A stretch of 64,000 nucleotides of DNA from Ianthella basta (Eukaryota > Porifera > Demospongiae > Verongiida > Ianthellidae): contig OZ025879.1 in NCBI GenBank assembly GCA_964019415.1, forward strand, positions 4,034,137-4,098,136, in the 5' to 3' direction. The notes beneath the pieces were generated by a model. It had not been told where the DNA came from and did not search any database. It was given only the letters and a program-made list of their open reading frames with translations. This document shows positions 1-12,400 of the stretch, piece after piece. The position numbers were made by a program, and so were the translations under genes. Numbering within the stretch: the first letter of the stretch is position 1; every line of letters begins with the position of its first letter.

Positions 1-120
1 GCTGTCCTTCAATACCCAGCAAACTGGCAGGAAAACTTGGAGATGTTCGCTATAGGACAATTAAGTGCTGCAAGTAACAGTGATTATCTTGCCAGGAGAG
101 CACAAAGCAGGCTAACTTGA
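1..120 (+). CDS. Possible C-terminal end of an unrecognised upstream gene
   Basis: Reading frame 1 is open from the first base to a TGA at 118-120 and gives 39 residues with ordinary composition (ending ARRAQSRLT). It may be the last exon of a gene lying mainly outside the window. I recognise no family. Chance is a serious alternative at this length. Confidence 0.25.
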   Translation, partial: AVLQYPANWQENLEMFAIGQLSAASNSDYLARRAQSRLT

Positions 121-461
121 CTATACCATATTTGCCTTATGTCATTTATTCTTCCTTATCAAGTAAATTGTCACTTCTTGAAGTGTCCGAAGAGAAAAAG
201 GCTAAATGTATTGTGAGAGTCTTTCCCTCAAAAAAAACACTTTTCCTCGTTCCTGGTTTCCATTCCAAGCTAAGTTTCCACCATTTATATAGTGCGAAAC
301 AGCCGTGTATGCGGAGGCTCCCAACTTTGATTACCAATCAACGCCTCCTTATCATGCAAAATTCGCAGTGTTACTAGCAATCAGCTTTGTCGGCTATGCT
401 TCTCTGGCTTATTGACGTACGGTGGAGATAGAACACTGCTGTTTTGGGTGCCGACAAGGGG

Positions 462-650
462 CTAACAACTAGAGATCAACATCTTTGGTGGACGTCCCCG
501 TGCTAGCTCTATTACCGCAAATGGAACCCCATAGATGGGTGATTTGCCATAGCCAGTGGGAGGGGAGACGAAAACATCGCGCCCACGTACGAATTCAATC
601 ACTGCTTGCATTTGCTCCTGCTTAGCTCTGAAATCCTGCCACAGCAGTCA
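462..650 (-). pseudogene. RecQ-like DEAD helicase fragment
   Basis: On the minus strand this reads from about DFRAKQEQMQAVIEFVRGRD through a Walker A motif (VSPPTGYGKS) to IELARGRPPK and a TAG stop. The pattern 'Q...A...FV.G.DVFVS.PTGYGKS' is helicase motif 0/I of RecQ-type DNA helicases. No DEAH box or C-terminal helicase domain follows, so this is a fragment of about 60 residues. It is probably a degenerate copy of a dispersed helicase-like repeat or pseudogene. What family it came from beyond RecQ-like is inference. Confidence 0.5.
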
Positions 651-2254
651 CTCTTGCGTCTTCTTTGCACACCACCATACCACCTCGGGTTGAACTTGGC
701 CCACGACAAAGAGGTGTTATAAAACACCTAGTCCAGCGTTGCCACGGATATTACACAACAGTCGAGCTAACTCCCAGACCCTTTCTCGGGCGCTTGTGCA
801 ATACCAGAAAGGGTCTTGCCCCGCGAGACTATGTTCCGAGTAGTAGCGAGTCTAGACAAAATGTAAATGTAACTCAACCAGAGAATACTGTAGCACAGAA
901 TTGAAGAGCAGTCTTCGAGCAATTGATTGATATGCATACTTCCGTGGCTACTATTGTCTGTACCCAGACATGTCCTTTCAAAAGTAAGAGCTACTGTAGC
1001 CATTTTTCAAAGTTGCTCCCAATAGAAACTGCAGCACCATAATGATACAGTGAATGCAGCGGATTAAGGAAGTAAGGTTCTAAATGGCTTAGATCAGTTG
1101 CAGGTGTGCAGGTGAGGCATTCAGAGTACCATCCTTAGGCTTGTACGCAGCACAGTTAATACTAAACACGGTTTCCACAGAAAGCCGACTGCTCAAGCAG
1201 TAGTTGCCTTCAAAAATAATAACATTTATGCCTCAATTTACCTAAATCTTGTAGTAAGATCTTTATACAGCTTGAAAGAACTTGAGAAGCTCCCAAATCA
1301 GTAGTAAACCGTAACCAAAAAGCTTGAAACTTTAGGGATAGCAAGTTCTTATCAGATGATTAGAAAAATACAGCTCAAGAGCTTCAATTTGATATGTGAT
1401 TCGAAGGAAACAGTTGAGAATTCGCCTGTGACCAAGATGATTTTGATTGTGCATTGTTTGTGCTGCAAATTGTCACTTTACTTCCGTTTATTGGGGTTAT
1501 GCAATAATTCACTGTCATGAATATTGTTTGAACATGCTACTAGTAGCAGCTGCATAGTGATACACTATATCCGTATGAACAGCAAAGGTGTCCCCTTGGG
1601 GCAGGTACGTACGAAGAACAGACCAGCCACACCCAAGCATGTTTTTTAGCATGTGTGTTTTGCCTGTTCCTTTTGTCTGCTCCTTCCTCCTGTTGTGCAC
1701 AGTTGTGTCTTGTGTGTATAGACAGGCCTGGTCTCTGGGAACAAGGTTGACTTAGCTATGTTGTGCCATATGAACTGGGCATATGTGGAGAAGGGAGATA
1801 AATACCCTCTGATTCACTACCAGTGACTATGGGCGCATGAAACTGAAGTGCTCCAAATAGTGGTGTTGTATCTAGTGTGTTCAAACTAAGTCCAGTGTTT
1901 CATGAAATGTATGCTCAAGTAAGCCATATGGTTGGTGCTGCATGTGTCATGATGTGGCCCCAACCCTGACAAGTGGTGGTTGTTGATTGAAGTTGTTGAG
2001 ACTGCAATGGGTTCACATTGCCTTGATATCTCCTCCAGAAAGACCTACGGGAGACGCTCTCAAAGAGGCCACCCAGGCGTCCCCAAGTAGTACCACTAGC
2101 TACTAAGGAAGTCAAAGTCACCGATGGGTCCAAAGCAAAGGTACAACATGGCTCACAATGGGAGGTGCCATCACATAACTGGGGTATACTGTTGGGTCAC
2201 TTGTACTGTGAACTCACGTAGTTAGGAAGCCTAGGGTCACACTTATTACATATA
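651..2254. other. Stretch with no supported gene
   Basis: All frames are broken by stops. I see no exon with both splice sites and a recognisable product, and no RNA gene. If the EZH gene's N-terminal exons lie upstream of 3149, I could not find them here. Confidence 0.5.
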
Positions 2255-2412
2255 CAGTGTAACCTGTCTAAGACAACCATCTGTGGGCCAGTTCTAACTG
2301 ACTTTTATAGAGAGGTGTCTGCTCTACAGAGGTGCTATTTGGGGCCAGAGAGGCTGTCTCTTTTAGAGAGGTGGCTGTCTAGCACAGTGACCATCTTAGA
2401 CAGGTTCCACTG
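2255..2412. mobile_element. Short MITE-like element with about 20-bp terminal inverted repeats
   Basis: The left end reads cagtgtaacctgtctaaga and the right end is its near-perfect inverse, tcttagacaggttccactg. The interior is about 120 bp with internally repeated 'agagaggtg' motifs and no coding capacity. This is the layout of a small non-autonomous DNA transposon. The superfamily is not certain; flanking TA-rich sequence gives no clear duplication longer than 2 bp. Confidence 0.6.
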
Positions 2413-3148
2413 TGTTCTTTATACAACTAATCATTCTGCAAATATGAAAATGTGTATTTGCAATGTTCTGAAACACAGCTCTTTTCCATTTACAAACACA
2501 TAATGGCATGCATTCCGTACATGGGATAGTTTTGTGTGCACCTAGCCCACTTCTACACAAATGATGGCCACCAGTGAAAGATGAGTCTGGGGACTGTCTG
2601 CATATTCTTTAGTGAAATCCACCATTCTGCAGAGACTCAATCACATGTGCGGACAGTTCCCTTGCGGTAATTGATTCAGTATGCTTTCGCAGGGCTGTCA
2701 ACAGTATGAGTTAGGGTATGAGCTGACCTGTGAGCAGTATAGCAAGCTAATTGGTTCCCTGTGGGGAAAAGTTATGTTTGTTGCTAATTGCTGACCAGTA
2801 GTAAGAAATCTATCTGCTCTGCAGTCCTCCCCGTGGTTTTGCCATGTGCTGAGCTGATGTCAGAGTGACATGCCAATATACAAGAAATTTGTTATAATTT
2901 CTCTGTTTCTCATGTGACTGTCATGCAGTTGTGCAATCAGTAGCCATAGCATAATTATGTAGGTAGTCCCCAGATCCATTTTTCACTGGTAGCAGCCTAT
3001 GTTGCACAAGTGGGGCTGGGCATACTGTACATGAGAATGCAATTTCATATAGATAGGCCACACTAGTCTCATCCCTTCTGGACAGCATCCATTTTCAGCA
3101 TAGTGGCTTACAGTTACCACCTGTTTCTCTGTTTCTCCTGTTGTCCAG
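2413..3148. other. Stretch with no supported gene
   Basis: Presumed intronic or upstream sequence of the EZH gene. The missing N-terminal EZH exons are not visible here. Confidence 0.4.
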
Positions 3149-6100
3149 TGTACCGTTCGTGTTGGGAAGAATAGCGTTATCCGAAAAGTGGTTGCTCCAG
3201 CCTTTCAGTTGCCCAGTGCCAAAGGCATTCCAACATGCAATTCTTGGTCACAGCTACAGACCAACTTTTTGGTAAGCAATTATCAGCCCTCGTGCAACGG
3301 CGAATCTGCTGCTTCTCTGTGCAAATAATTGTATGAAATTGTTTGGTAGTTGCCGTGGACTGTGCAGTCTGGCTTGGTTGTGAATATTTAGGACAATTCA
3401 TGCAGCTGAAACTTAGAGCTCAAGAACTGCCAACTTTCACACTAGCTGATGAACAAGGTAGTTGCTTCAGCGGATCACAGCAAAGTGATTCACTCAAAAA
3501 CATGATGCTTTGATTCATAGATCTTCATCAGTTGTTTCATAACATAGGCAAAGTACACCTTTTTAATATAATATTGGACAACTCACTTCGCATGTATTAT
3601 AACAACTGATAAAGACCTACACATCAAAATGTCTTGATTTCAAATGCTGGATCTGCTCCATTAACCATTGTTCATCACCGTTAGCACACAGCAATAAACC
3701 TCCACAGTATTGCATAATGGCTAGCAACACAACATGTTACCTGACTAGACATACACAGTGTGCCAGAGTTACCAATAACACACTAAATCACAAGGTACAC
3801 CAGCTGTCACATTTTGCCACAGAAATAAACTTGGTTTTTGGACAGCTTGCATGTTTATGTGCCCTTATGCAGATGGGTGACGAGGTGGTGCTGTTCAACA
3901 TTCCATACATGGGAGAGGAGGTGATTGAAGGAGACAGTGAATTCATAGAGGAATTGATTAGTGACTACAATGGGAAACTGCACAGCAGTGAGCCAGGCAA
4001 GTAAAGTACACTTGCATCAAAGTAGTACTGTATTGATAATTAAACCCCTTTCACACGGAACGTTATTCCGGATTATAAGGAACCGGATTTGCAACCGGAT
4101 TAGATCCGATTTTTGTTCACATGGTCGATTTCACTGCTTGTGAACTGTTAACATGGCGTTCGAAGAGCTGCTTTTAAACCTGGTGTTGTTTTGGCTGCAC
4201 CAGGAGAGGGAAGAGGCGGCGAGCTAGAGGACGACGGGCAACAGCAGTACAGTACATGCTCTATGCGATAATAGGGTTGCAGCAGCAGATGTTGGTCTGT
4301 GCAAGTTTAGTGAGTGCGCGACGCCTCTTACATGGTACGAGAGTGGACAGGTCGATGTGGGTTAGGCACAGGAGCATGGCATTCTTTCAAGATATTGTTC
4401 CTGGTTGGAGTGATCACAACTTTAAGTGCAATTTCCGGGTTAGTTGTGCAACATTTTGCTACTTATGTAGTTAGCAAATTGCAGCCTGTTCTGCGTAAGC
4501 AGCATTTCTTGCGTAGTCCAATTCCAGTAGACCAGCGAATTGCTATCACTTTGTAGTGATTAGGTACCATGTTGAATACAGAACCGTTAGTCACCTGTTT
4601 GGCATTGGCCTTTCCACTGTGTGGATCTTATCATCTGACCAAATATCTAGTAAAGCTTCCACCTCCTCATCTGTCCAGTGCTGCCTTCAACTTGCTGTCG
4701 CGCCTTCTGTTGGGGCCCCTTCACAGTTTTATGTGTTTTGACACAATCATCCCTCAGATTCACCGTATAATGCGGATTTAAAACCACCTTGCCAGCAGGT
4801 TGTTAACCCGGATTTGAATCCGGAATTTGATCGCCATGTGATCGCAGAAACCCACATTTATCTGGGTTTCAATGCGGATTAACGACTCATGTGAAAGGGG
4901 TTGAATGTATTGTGTGCAATATGTAGTCACATCTATTGCTCTTACTAATTTAGAGAGTCTAGGCAGTGAAGACTTGGTTGAGCTGGTGGACATCCTGTGC
5001 GAGCAGTTCCTTGCTCCAGCCCAAAGGAAAGATGACAGTTTGAAGGATATCTTTAAAGCAATTGCAACTGTAATCGAATCTGACAATGAGGAGGACCTGC
5101 TTGAAAGGTAGATAAGCAGGGTGGACGGGGTGAATGTAGTAGATGTGGTATAGTTGGCATGAGTGCTGCTGTGGCAACCCTTGTCTTACAGGTATAAGAT
5201 GGCAAGCAAGTCAATGAGGCCGTCTATTCCCAACATGGAGGAGTAAGTATTTCAGCTGCACATTGCAAGGAGTGAACCCTGGGTGAAGCTGTAATTTGTT
5301 GTACTGTTTGCGCCTTGACACAGTGATAGCTCTCCTGCTGTGGACAGAGATGAAGCTCTTCACTCATTTAGAACCCTATTTTGCCACCGCTGCTTCAAGT
5401 ATGATTGTCTAGTGCATGGTGAGTTATACACATCATCACTATAATCAGTTGTAATGTGTCACATAACTGGCTGATGATCGTGCTTGTTCACTGTAGTTTG
5501 GGAACCCACAGAAACAGGATCATTCCCTACAAGGGCAATGGTGGGTGTAAGCTGATGTAGCTACAGTGAATGTCATTAGTAAGGTCTTTCCTCAGCCTCC
5601 TGACCCAGAGTACTTGTCCCGACGGAAGAAGCCCCCAAATCAATGTGGGGACAAGTGCTTTCTGTTGCTTGATAGCTGTGACAGTGGCAGCAGTGACAGT
5701 GAGAGTTCCTCGCGGTCCAGTAGTCCTGGTGTAGCAAAGCAGGCACGTTCCCACCTAGTTGGACTGCCAATGTCAAGTTCTCTGCGGAAGCGGCCAACAA
5801 CAGCAGATGCTAGCAGCGAAGATGAAGACTCTAGTTCCAATTGGACAGGACCAGAAGCCACTTTGTTCAACGTATTCAAACCAATCTTTGGTCACAACTA
5901 CTGTGCTTTGGCGAAAGCAATTGGAACGAAATCATGCAAACAGGTAATGTGGTTAGGTCAGACAATGTGATGTGCTGCATTGGTTTTGTCCAAGCCACTT
6001 CTGCTTTAGTCTGTTGCCTTATTTTATCACTACTGGCATAGGCAATGTACATGCTTTCGTTGTTCACAGGTGTACTGGCATGCTAAGAGCAGTCCTGAGG

Positions 6101-7889
6101 TGGTCCACACAGAACCCACTCCTGAGTGTCCACGTAGGAAGCGTAAAAAAGTTGAGAACAAGACCAAGTAAGGCTGAGTCTTGTGTGAAGGAGCTAGCAC
6201 AGTAGCCCTGATCCATGATCTTTGTTGTGTATACCTTTCTGTCTTTAGATCACTATCGGTGTCTAGGTGGATAAGGAACAAAGGTTCAGGTGCAAGTGGA
6301 TTCCACATAGAGCAGGCAGCTATGCAGAATTCACACCATGTGTGTGTGTGTGCTTTCTGCAGACTCAGATCACCCTATGAAGCCGTATGAACCTTGTTGG
6401 CATCCTGGCAAGCAATGCACCAAGGGCTGTCCATGCTTTGACTCACAGACGTTTTGTGAGAAATATTGCTTATGTGACAAGGCCTGTGAGTGGAGCATGC
6501 ACTGAGGGGGGCAAGGTTATAGCTCGCCCCTTCCCCCCTATGTCAATGCACTCTGCAGACAGCAGCAATTATGCCAATGCCAGTGTGACTCAATGCAGTA
6601 GAGAGAAGCTTGTGGGTTTTATAGAAGTGAACGTCTATGTCACCATCTTCTCTATTGCTTTCTTTAGGTCGAAACCAGTTTCAGGGCTGTTATTGCCGTG
6701 GTCTGTGTGAGAAGAAGACCTGTCCATGTTTCTCAGCCAACAGGGAGTGTGATGCAGATTTCTGCAAGACGTGTGGAGCAGGTACAGTTGTACAATTGTG
6801 CACTCTGCGTAGAGTGTTGTTGATTCCTACAGACCTTTTCTCTGTGTACTTCAGCGGAGGACTTTAGCAGCAGGTACACTCGCTGCAAGAACATTGCCAT
6901 TCAGAGGGGCCAGCGAAAGGTTAGTTGTGGGAGAGGCTGCATCCTGTGTATGTTGAGCTGTATGTTGAGCTGTATGTTGTTGTCCACTGTACTATCTCTG
7001 CAGCACCTACTGGTGGCCCCATCTGAAGTTGCTGGTTGGGGCTGCTTTACCAAGGAACGAGTCGAAAAGAATGAGTTTGTTGCAGAGTACTGTGGAGAGG
7101 TGAGACAAGATCATTCCTCCATATGTTACTGTACATGTGGCTGTACAAGTGGTCTTTTTGTGCCTATTCTTCTCTTTCACATTCTTCAACAACCCAGATA
7201 ATATCTCAGGATGAAGCTGAACGGAGAGGGAAGGTGTATGACAAGTACAGGTGTAGCTTTCTGTTCAATCTCAATGATGGTGAGTGCTACGTATATGCCA
7301 CTGATACATGTACCATGTGTGCTTTAGCGGTGTAACTCTTGCTCTTGCAGAATTTGTTGTGGATGCCACAAGGAAAGGGAATAAGATCAGATTCGCCAAT
7401 CACTCAAGCAAGCCAAACTGTTTTGCTCGAGGTACGTGCATACTCAAAGTGTAGTAGTTGGACACACCACACCACCTTCTGAACCAAGGGGCACTCATAG
7501 CAAATGGTTTAGTACCTATGTTTTTGATAAGATGGGATTAAACAAGGGATGAATCGTTTCCATATTGTCGGGCTTTTGAACATGTATAGCCAATTATGTG
7601 TAGTTAATGTGTAGTTGTTCACAGTTGACAGATATTGAACTTCTCATTGTAAATCATCTTCTTTATACAGTTATGACTGTGAATGGGGACCATCGGATTG
7701 GCATTTTTGCCAGACGTGACATAGAGCCAGGGGAAGAACTGTTTTTTGATTACAGGTTTGTGGGTAGTGGAACTTGGGAATGTGTGTATTATACAGTAGG
7801 TCACTGCTTGTACTGTCCATGTGCTTGTATGTAGGTATGGTCCTACTGAGGTGTTGAAGTTTGTTGGGATTGAGAGAGAGTCAAGCTGA
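3149..7889 (+). CDS. EZH2: EZH-type Polycomb histone H3K27 methyltransferase (PRC2 catalytic subunit), 5' incomplete
   Basis: PRC2 enzyme that methylates histone H3 lysine 27 in the nucleus. Seventeen exons joined in phase give 590 codons: 3149-3271, 3873-3996, 4954-5107, 5192-5242, 5324-5418, 5497-5540, 5596-5943, 6070-6167, 6249-6283 (or 6289), 6363-6485, 6668-6781, 6855-6919, 7004-7099, 7198-7279, 7351-7431, 7671-7755 and 7835-7889. Visible parts are the EED-side N region ([10 protein letters not shown]), a cysteine block ([10 protein letters not shown]), an acidic Ser-rich linker, a SANT domain ([17 protein letters not shown]), the CXC cysteine domain and a C-terminal SET domain with [10 protein letters not shown] and GEELFFDYR. 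The catalytic motifs look intact, and the protein ends at VGIERESS, as in family members. The N-terminal ~120-150 residues were not found. The intron from 3997 has a GC donor and carries a transposon. An ATTAAA signal lies at 7988. The invertebrate single-copy EZH gene equally matches EZH1 and EZH2. Confidence 0.92.
4043..4902. mobile_element. PIF/Harbinger-like DNA transposon remnant in an EZH intron
   Basis: Terminal inverted repeats read aacccctttcaca at the left and tgtgaaaggggtt-type sequence at the right. Between them, plus-strand fragments in two frames (4256-4556 and 4556-4741) read like the N-terminal half of a Harbinger/ALP1-type transposase, for example [10 protein letters not shown] followed after a frame change by [17 protein letters not shown]. 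The catalytic DDE part is missing and frames are shifted, so this is a dead, internally deleted copy. Subterminal sequence is also inverted (ccggatt repeats). No clean target-site duplication was seen. Confidence 0.7.
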
Positions 7890-9425
7890 AGAGTATCAAC
7901 AACAGCACTAACGCCGTAGTATTGTGCATCAGCCATGTAGTGATACGTATATAGTTGAACCACTGTGAATTCACATTTGTGACTAGTATTAAAATAGCAC
8001 ACAAGTCTACTCCATATCACTTTGTATATTGGAGCTCACATAAATTGTGGCAATCACATTTGCTTATTATTCTTACAGACTGTCTTCCTACTGCATGACA
8101 CTGACAATCATCAATGCAACAAAGGTTTGGCCCAGTCTTGACTGATCTGTTGGGGCCAAACTCAGACCTTGCGATCAAATAAGGTGTTGATCAACCATAC
8201 TGAGCTCCTACACAGGTGTCAAACCCAGGCCAGTCATCAACTTTTCTCTGTTGAACTGCATCGATCTCTTCCCCATTATTTTCAACACTGTTTTAGAGTA
8301 GTATGTAGCTGCGTAAACCATTTACTGTAACTACAAGCATGAGCACTCACTGCTTCTCAGAGTGCTGGTGCTATGTTCCAGGTCCTCCTCCACTTGTGTG
8401 ACCAATTAGCAGGACTCTGCCATGTGCAAACAGTAGAACTTTCACTTTGGCATGATTATATCTTGCCTTAGTCTTCCATGAACTAGGAAGATGCTGGATA
8501 GCCATGGTGACATGGGGCAACTGTCACTTGAACTAGTGTAGTCTGCATGATATCATCCACTCTCACACGCCTCATTTGCCTCATTGTCTTAGAGTAAATT
8601 TGCAGAGTAGACCACCTGACAGTGCACATACGTACATGTATCTCTGCAATGCTTCCTACAACTCCTACATATACCTGACAAGGGACAGCCTCAAACTCGG
8701 ATCTGTTCTTACACTACCTGCATCTGCTGCTGTACCCCACTCCAACTTGTGCCCATACAAGTCCTGACCCTCTGCAACTTGCACTGGTGGTGCTCTATTG
8801 CCATTGACTAGTACAAGCACTGCACATGCTCCTGTGGCTGTAATGCCTGCAAAATATACTAGCTAGCTGAGGTTTCTCAAAGGCTCTACAATCACATTGT
8901 AACACGTACCTACAAACCTGGTGTAGCACATGTGCATATGTCTGGCTTTCAGTGCCAGCTGCAGGTATAGGAGATGTGTCATTTTGCACTATTTTGGTGC
9001 CCTATACATGATATGGGGAATGCTGTGATGGTATAATAGGGAATCAATGGAATTGAATCCAGAATGAAAGAACACTGGCTCTTATAACTGCATGCTAAAC
9101 TGCTATAGATGGACAGGGCTCATGCAAACATGAAACTTGGTAGGCATGGCCATGTGGTCTATTTTCTATAGTATTAAGATTAATTTGAATGGCAATGAGC
9201 CTCTCTGAAATATATCAATTATCCGTTAAGATTAGTGAGATATTGTTACTCCCATTGTATTTACTTCACTACAACCTCACTGGTGGTGACTGTATCAAGA
9301 TTATGAACATAAGGGATACAAAATATACCTAAACCAGTAAACAATACAGGGGCACTTTGGTGCGTCAAAATGTATGCATACAATGCTTTGATTGTTCAAA
9401 CTATCATTTACACCATAGACTATGT
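7890..9425. other. Convergent intergenic region between EZH and the first HLCS gene
   Basis: Contains the EZH 3' UTR with an ATTAAA at 7988. Frames are short and broken, and I see no supported gene or clear repeat. Confidence 0.5.
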
Positions 9426-12400
9426 TTACACTGGTTGCTTTACTTTGATGATCTTGTTGAAAATGTCAAATGTATACCTTCCTGTTTCCAGTGTCAAGAC
9501 CTCCCTTGTACCCTCCACTTGCAACAGCAGGTGGCCCTTGCTGGTTATGCCACCTACAAGAGCGACTTGGCCTGTAGCTGCGAGGGTCACCTGATTGAAA
9601 GGCACACTGCAGGCAGAAAGCAATCATCCACACGTTACGTATGTGCAGTTATATAGCAATGCTTAATAAGGTCTTTAAAACCAGACCTATGCCTACGCCC
9701 CCATGATGATCACTATCTGCCTAGTATAATAGTATACTGCACAAAGCGCTCTGAACAGAATGCTTTTACTCAACAATTAACACAAACCAAAGTGAAAGTC
9801 TACTTCCTCAACTGAGTGTGCACAAACCTACACACTCTTTCAGCCAGCCCCCATTGCCACCAGTGCTTCACCATAACATGTAGGCAGGCCTTTCCTTTAA
9901 TACGTACAGTATGGTTGCATGCTCACCTGCTGGAGGCTTAGCTACATGTGGGCCAACTAATACTGGGGAGTGTTCAAAAGTAGCCTCTGCATAATTCATT
10001 GTCACATACTTGTCTTACTAGCTGACTTGTGTTCACTAAGGAGTGCAATTATGTGAGATCATCTTTGAATATCTTCTTACATTGATTGATATAATTTTTC
10101 AGGAAAAATTATAGGTAATTAATCACTAATACTATGCCAAATTAGTCTTCTAACCCGGTGTTGGTGTCTCAGCAGGGAGGGGGCCCTATTGAGTGACAAC
10201 CAGTGATCGCCCTCCAGACAGCTGTTTCACCCTCATTAGGGGCTCATCAGTGTGGCATAGTGAAGGATACAAGAGGGTGACTAGCTGCTTTTGTGTATCC
10301 ACTATCAGTGGTTTAACGGGGAAAGCTAAATTGTGAGCATGACTGGCCCAAAGCTGTTGAGAGGACAGTTCTTGCAATAGGCCACTACATGTCACAAGGC
10401 CAGCTGGGTTGATGGACAGCTAATCACTGGATAGCATGTCAAATGCAAAGAATATGAAAAGAAACAAATACTACACTGGAGCTCATCCATCTTTGCAGGA
10501 TGCCTCGTGGAAAGCAATCACTGTATGCCACTCAATAGAGCTCAGCCCCTCTTCCTGCTGAGACACTAATGCATTGTGTAGCACGCTGGTTTGTTGTAAT
10601 ATCAAATAGCCCAGCTGAGCTTGTGCCATACAGCGGCCTATATACTGCAAGAGTTGTCTTCTTGATAGAGCATAATTATAGCCTTCATGTACCTCATCAG
10701 GAGTTGGTACCCTTGAGTTCGGAAAGAGCTCCATTATATTTCAGTAAGATCACGCAATCTGGGATGTAAAGTTGCACACCACCATGGAGTATTGGGTGGC
10801 ATTACAGTCACTGCATGTACCCACCTGTGCATCCAGTACTGGTAGTACAGTTTACAGAAGAGGCTGTCCTCGAGTGGGCATGTTGAAAGGGTCTCCTCCA
10901 AGTCCTGTAGTAACACTTCCATTGTGTTGAGTATGGCAGCAAGCAGGTGCTCTTGGGAGATGAGCTCCAGTTGGTGGGAGGAGGAGGAGGAGGAGGAGGA
11001 GGAGGAGAGGGCCGCATTGTGCATGTTGATACAGTCAGCCAGAGACAAGGCGGGGTACTCGTTGGTCACATTCACACCAACTCCTGTGCAGCAGGTGCAA
11101 AGTTGCAATACAGTGTGAGCAAATCCACATGCTCATGTACGTACATGTGAAGCATCCATACCTGCCAGCATGACTGTCTTGCCTTCAACTCTGACCAAAT
11201 CTACCAAAATGCCACCAACCTTTGCCTTTCTATCATAGTATATATCATCTGGCCACTTGATGCAAAGCTGCAAGGCCTGGCATGGGCAGAGGGACAAACA
11301 AACATGACGTCATGAATCAGGTATGAACATCTTAACCTGTTACTGTATGACACTTGTTTGCTGCAACATATCACATCATCTGTGCATCGATCCATTGGGC
11401 ATTAGAGGCTTGCTCACACACAGTAAACTGGTTAGCAACAATTATGCACATCTGAAGTCCATGTACATACACCATGTTATATGTTCACGCATAGCAGTAT
11501 ACTGCACTGCAACTACTGCTAAATGGTTGACTCTCTCTGGCCCAGTGCACAAAGTGCATGAATCACTGGACTCTGGTACTACGTCAAATAGCAAGGTCAA
11601 CAATGTTGATCTGTGGCCAGATTAGGGATAGGTACACAAAACAGCCCACACTTGCAAACTGCCCAGAAGCATAAGACCATTTACAAGGTGTACCCCCCCC
11701 CCCAATGTCAGCTCTACTATTAACAGTTGCACACACTAAAGCTTACCTCATATCCAGTTCTTGCTCTCACAGAATGCACAATAGCCACAGCTGGTACATG
11801 GCAAAGTATGTCTGCACACATGTTCAACTTTGATGAAGGGGGAATGCTCAGGGCCAGTGTAAACATCAGGCAGCCTGCTGGAGACACCCACACTGTTCCA
11901 TGCCTTCCTGCAAGCAGAGCCGTCACACATGTACTGGGTATACAAGAGGTCAACATACCTGAACAGCTGTTAGTATTGTGCAGCCAAACCGCTCTTGGCC
12001 AGTTCTTTCCATTCACTATGCAAGACTTGTGTTGATAGGTGCCACACCTTTGCCTTTGGTCTGGCGCCCAGCAACTGATACCAATCCAACATCATCTGGT
12101 AGCAGTGCAACTAACTCCGTTCTTCTGCACAGTAGAACAACTTCTATAACTCCTATAATGCAGCCGCATACAGTCAGGTACAAAGTACAGTGACAACATG
12201 AACACTGTGGTCTGCATTGCACGTGGAGTTCATGGGACCAGTTCAAGGCCACATGCTTATGATCAATGGTAGTATTTCAGTCTGACATTGGCACTTGTTT
12301 TGTAACTGCTGACTTTGAGCACTTTGTGACATTGAATACAATGGGATTTGGCACGTCACCTCCTCTGAGGCTAACCCAATCAACTAGACCAGAATGGGCA

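Noticed and set aside
3717-4004. Independent 95-residue protein
   Set aside because: Its second half is the EZH exon 3873-3996; the upstream part is intron.
10483-10734. 83-residue minus-strand frame inside the last HLCS-A intron
   Set aside because: No family resemblance and no phase-compatible splice sites. The HLCS exons at 10825 and 9606 join cleanly without it.
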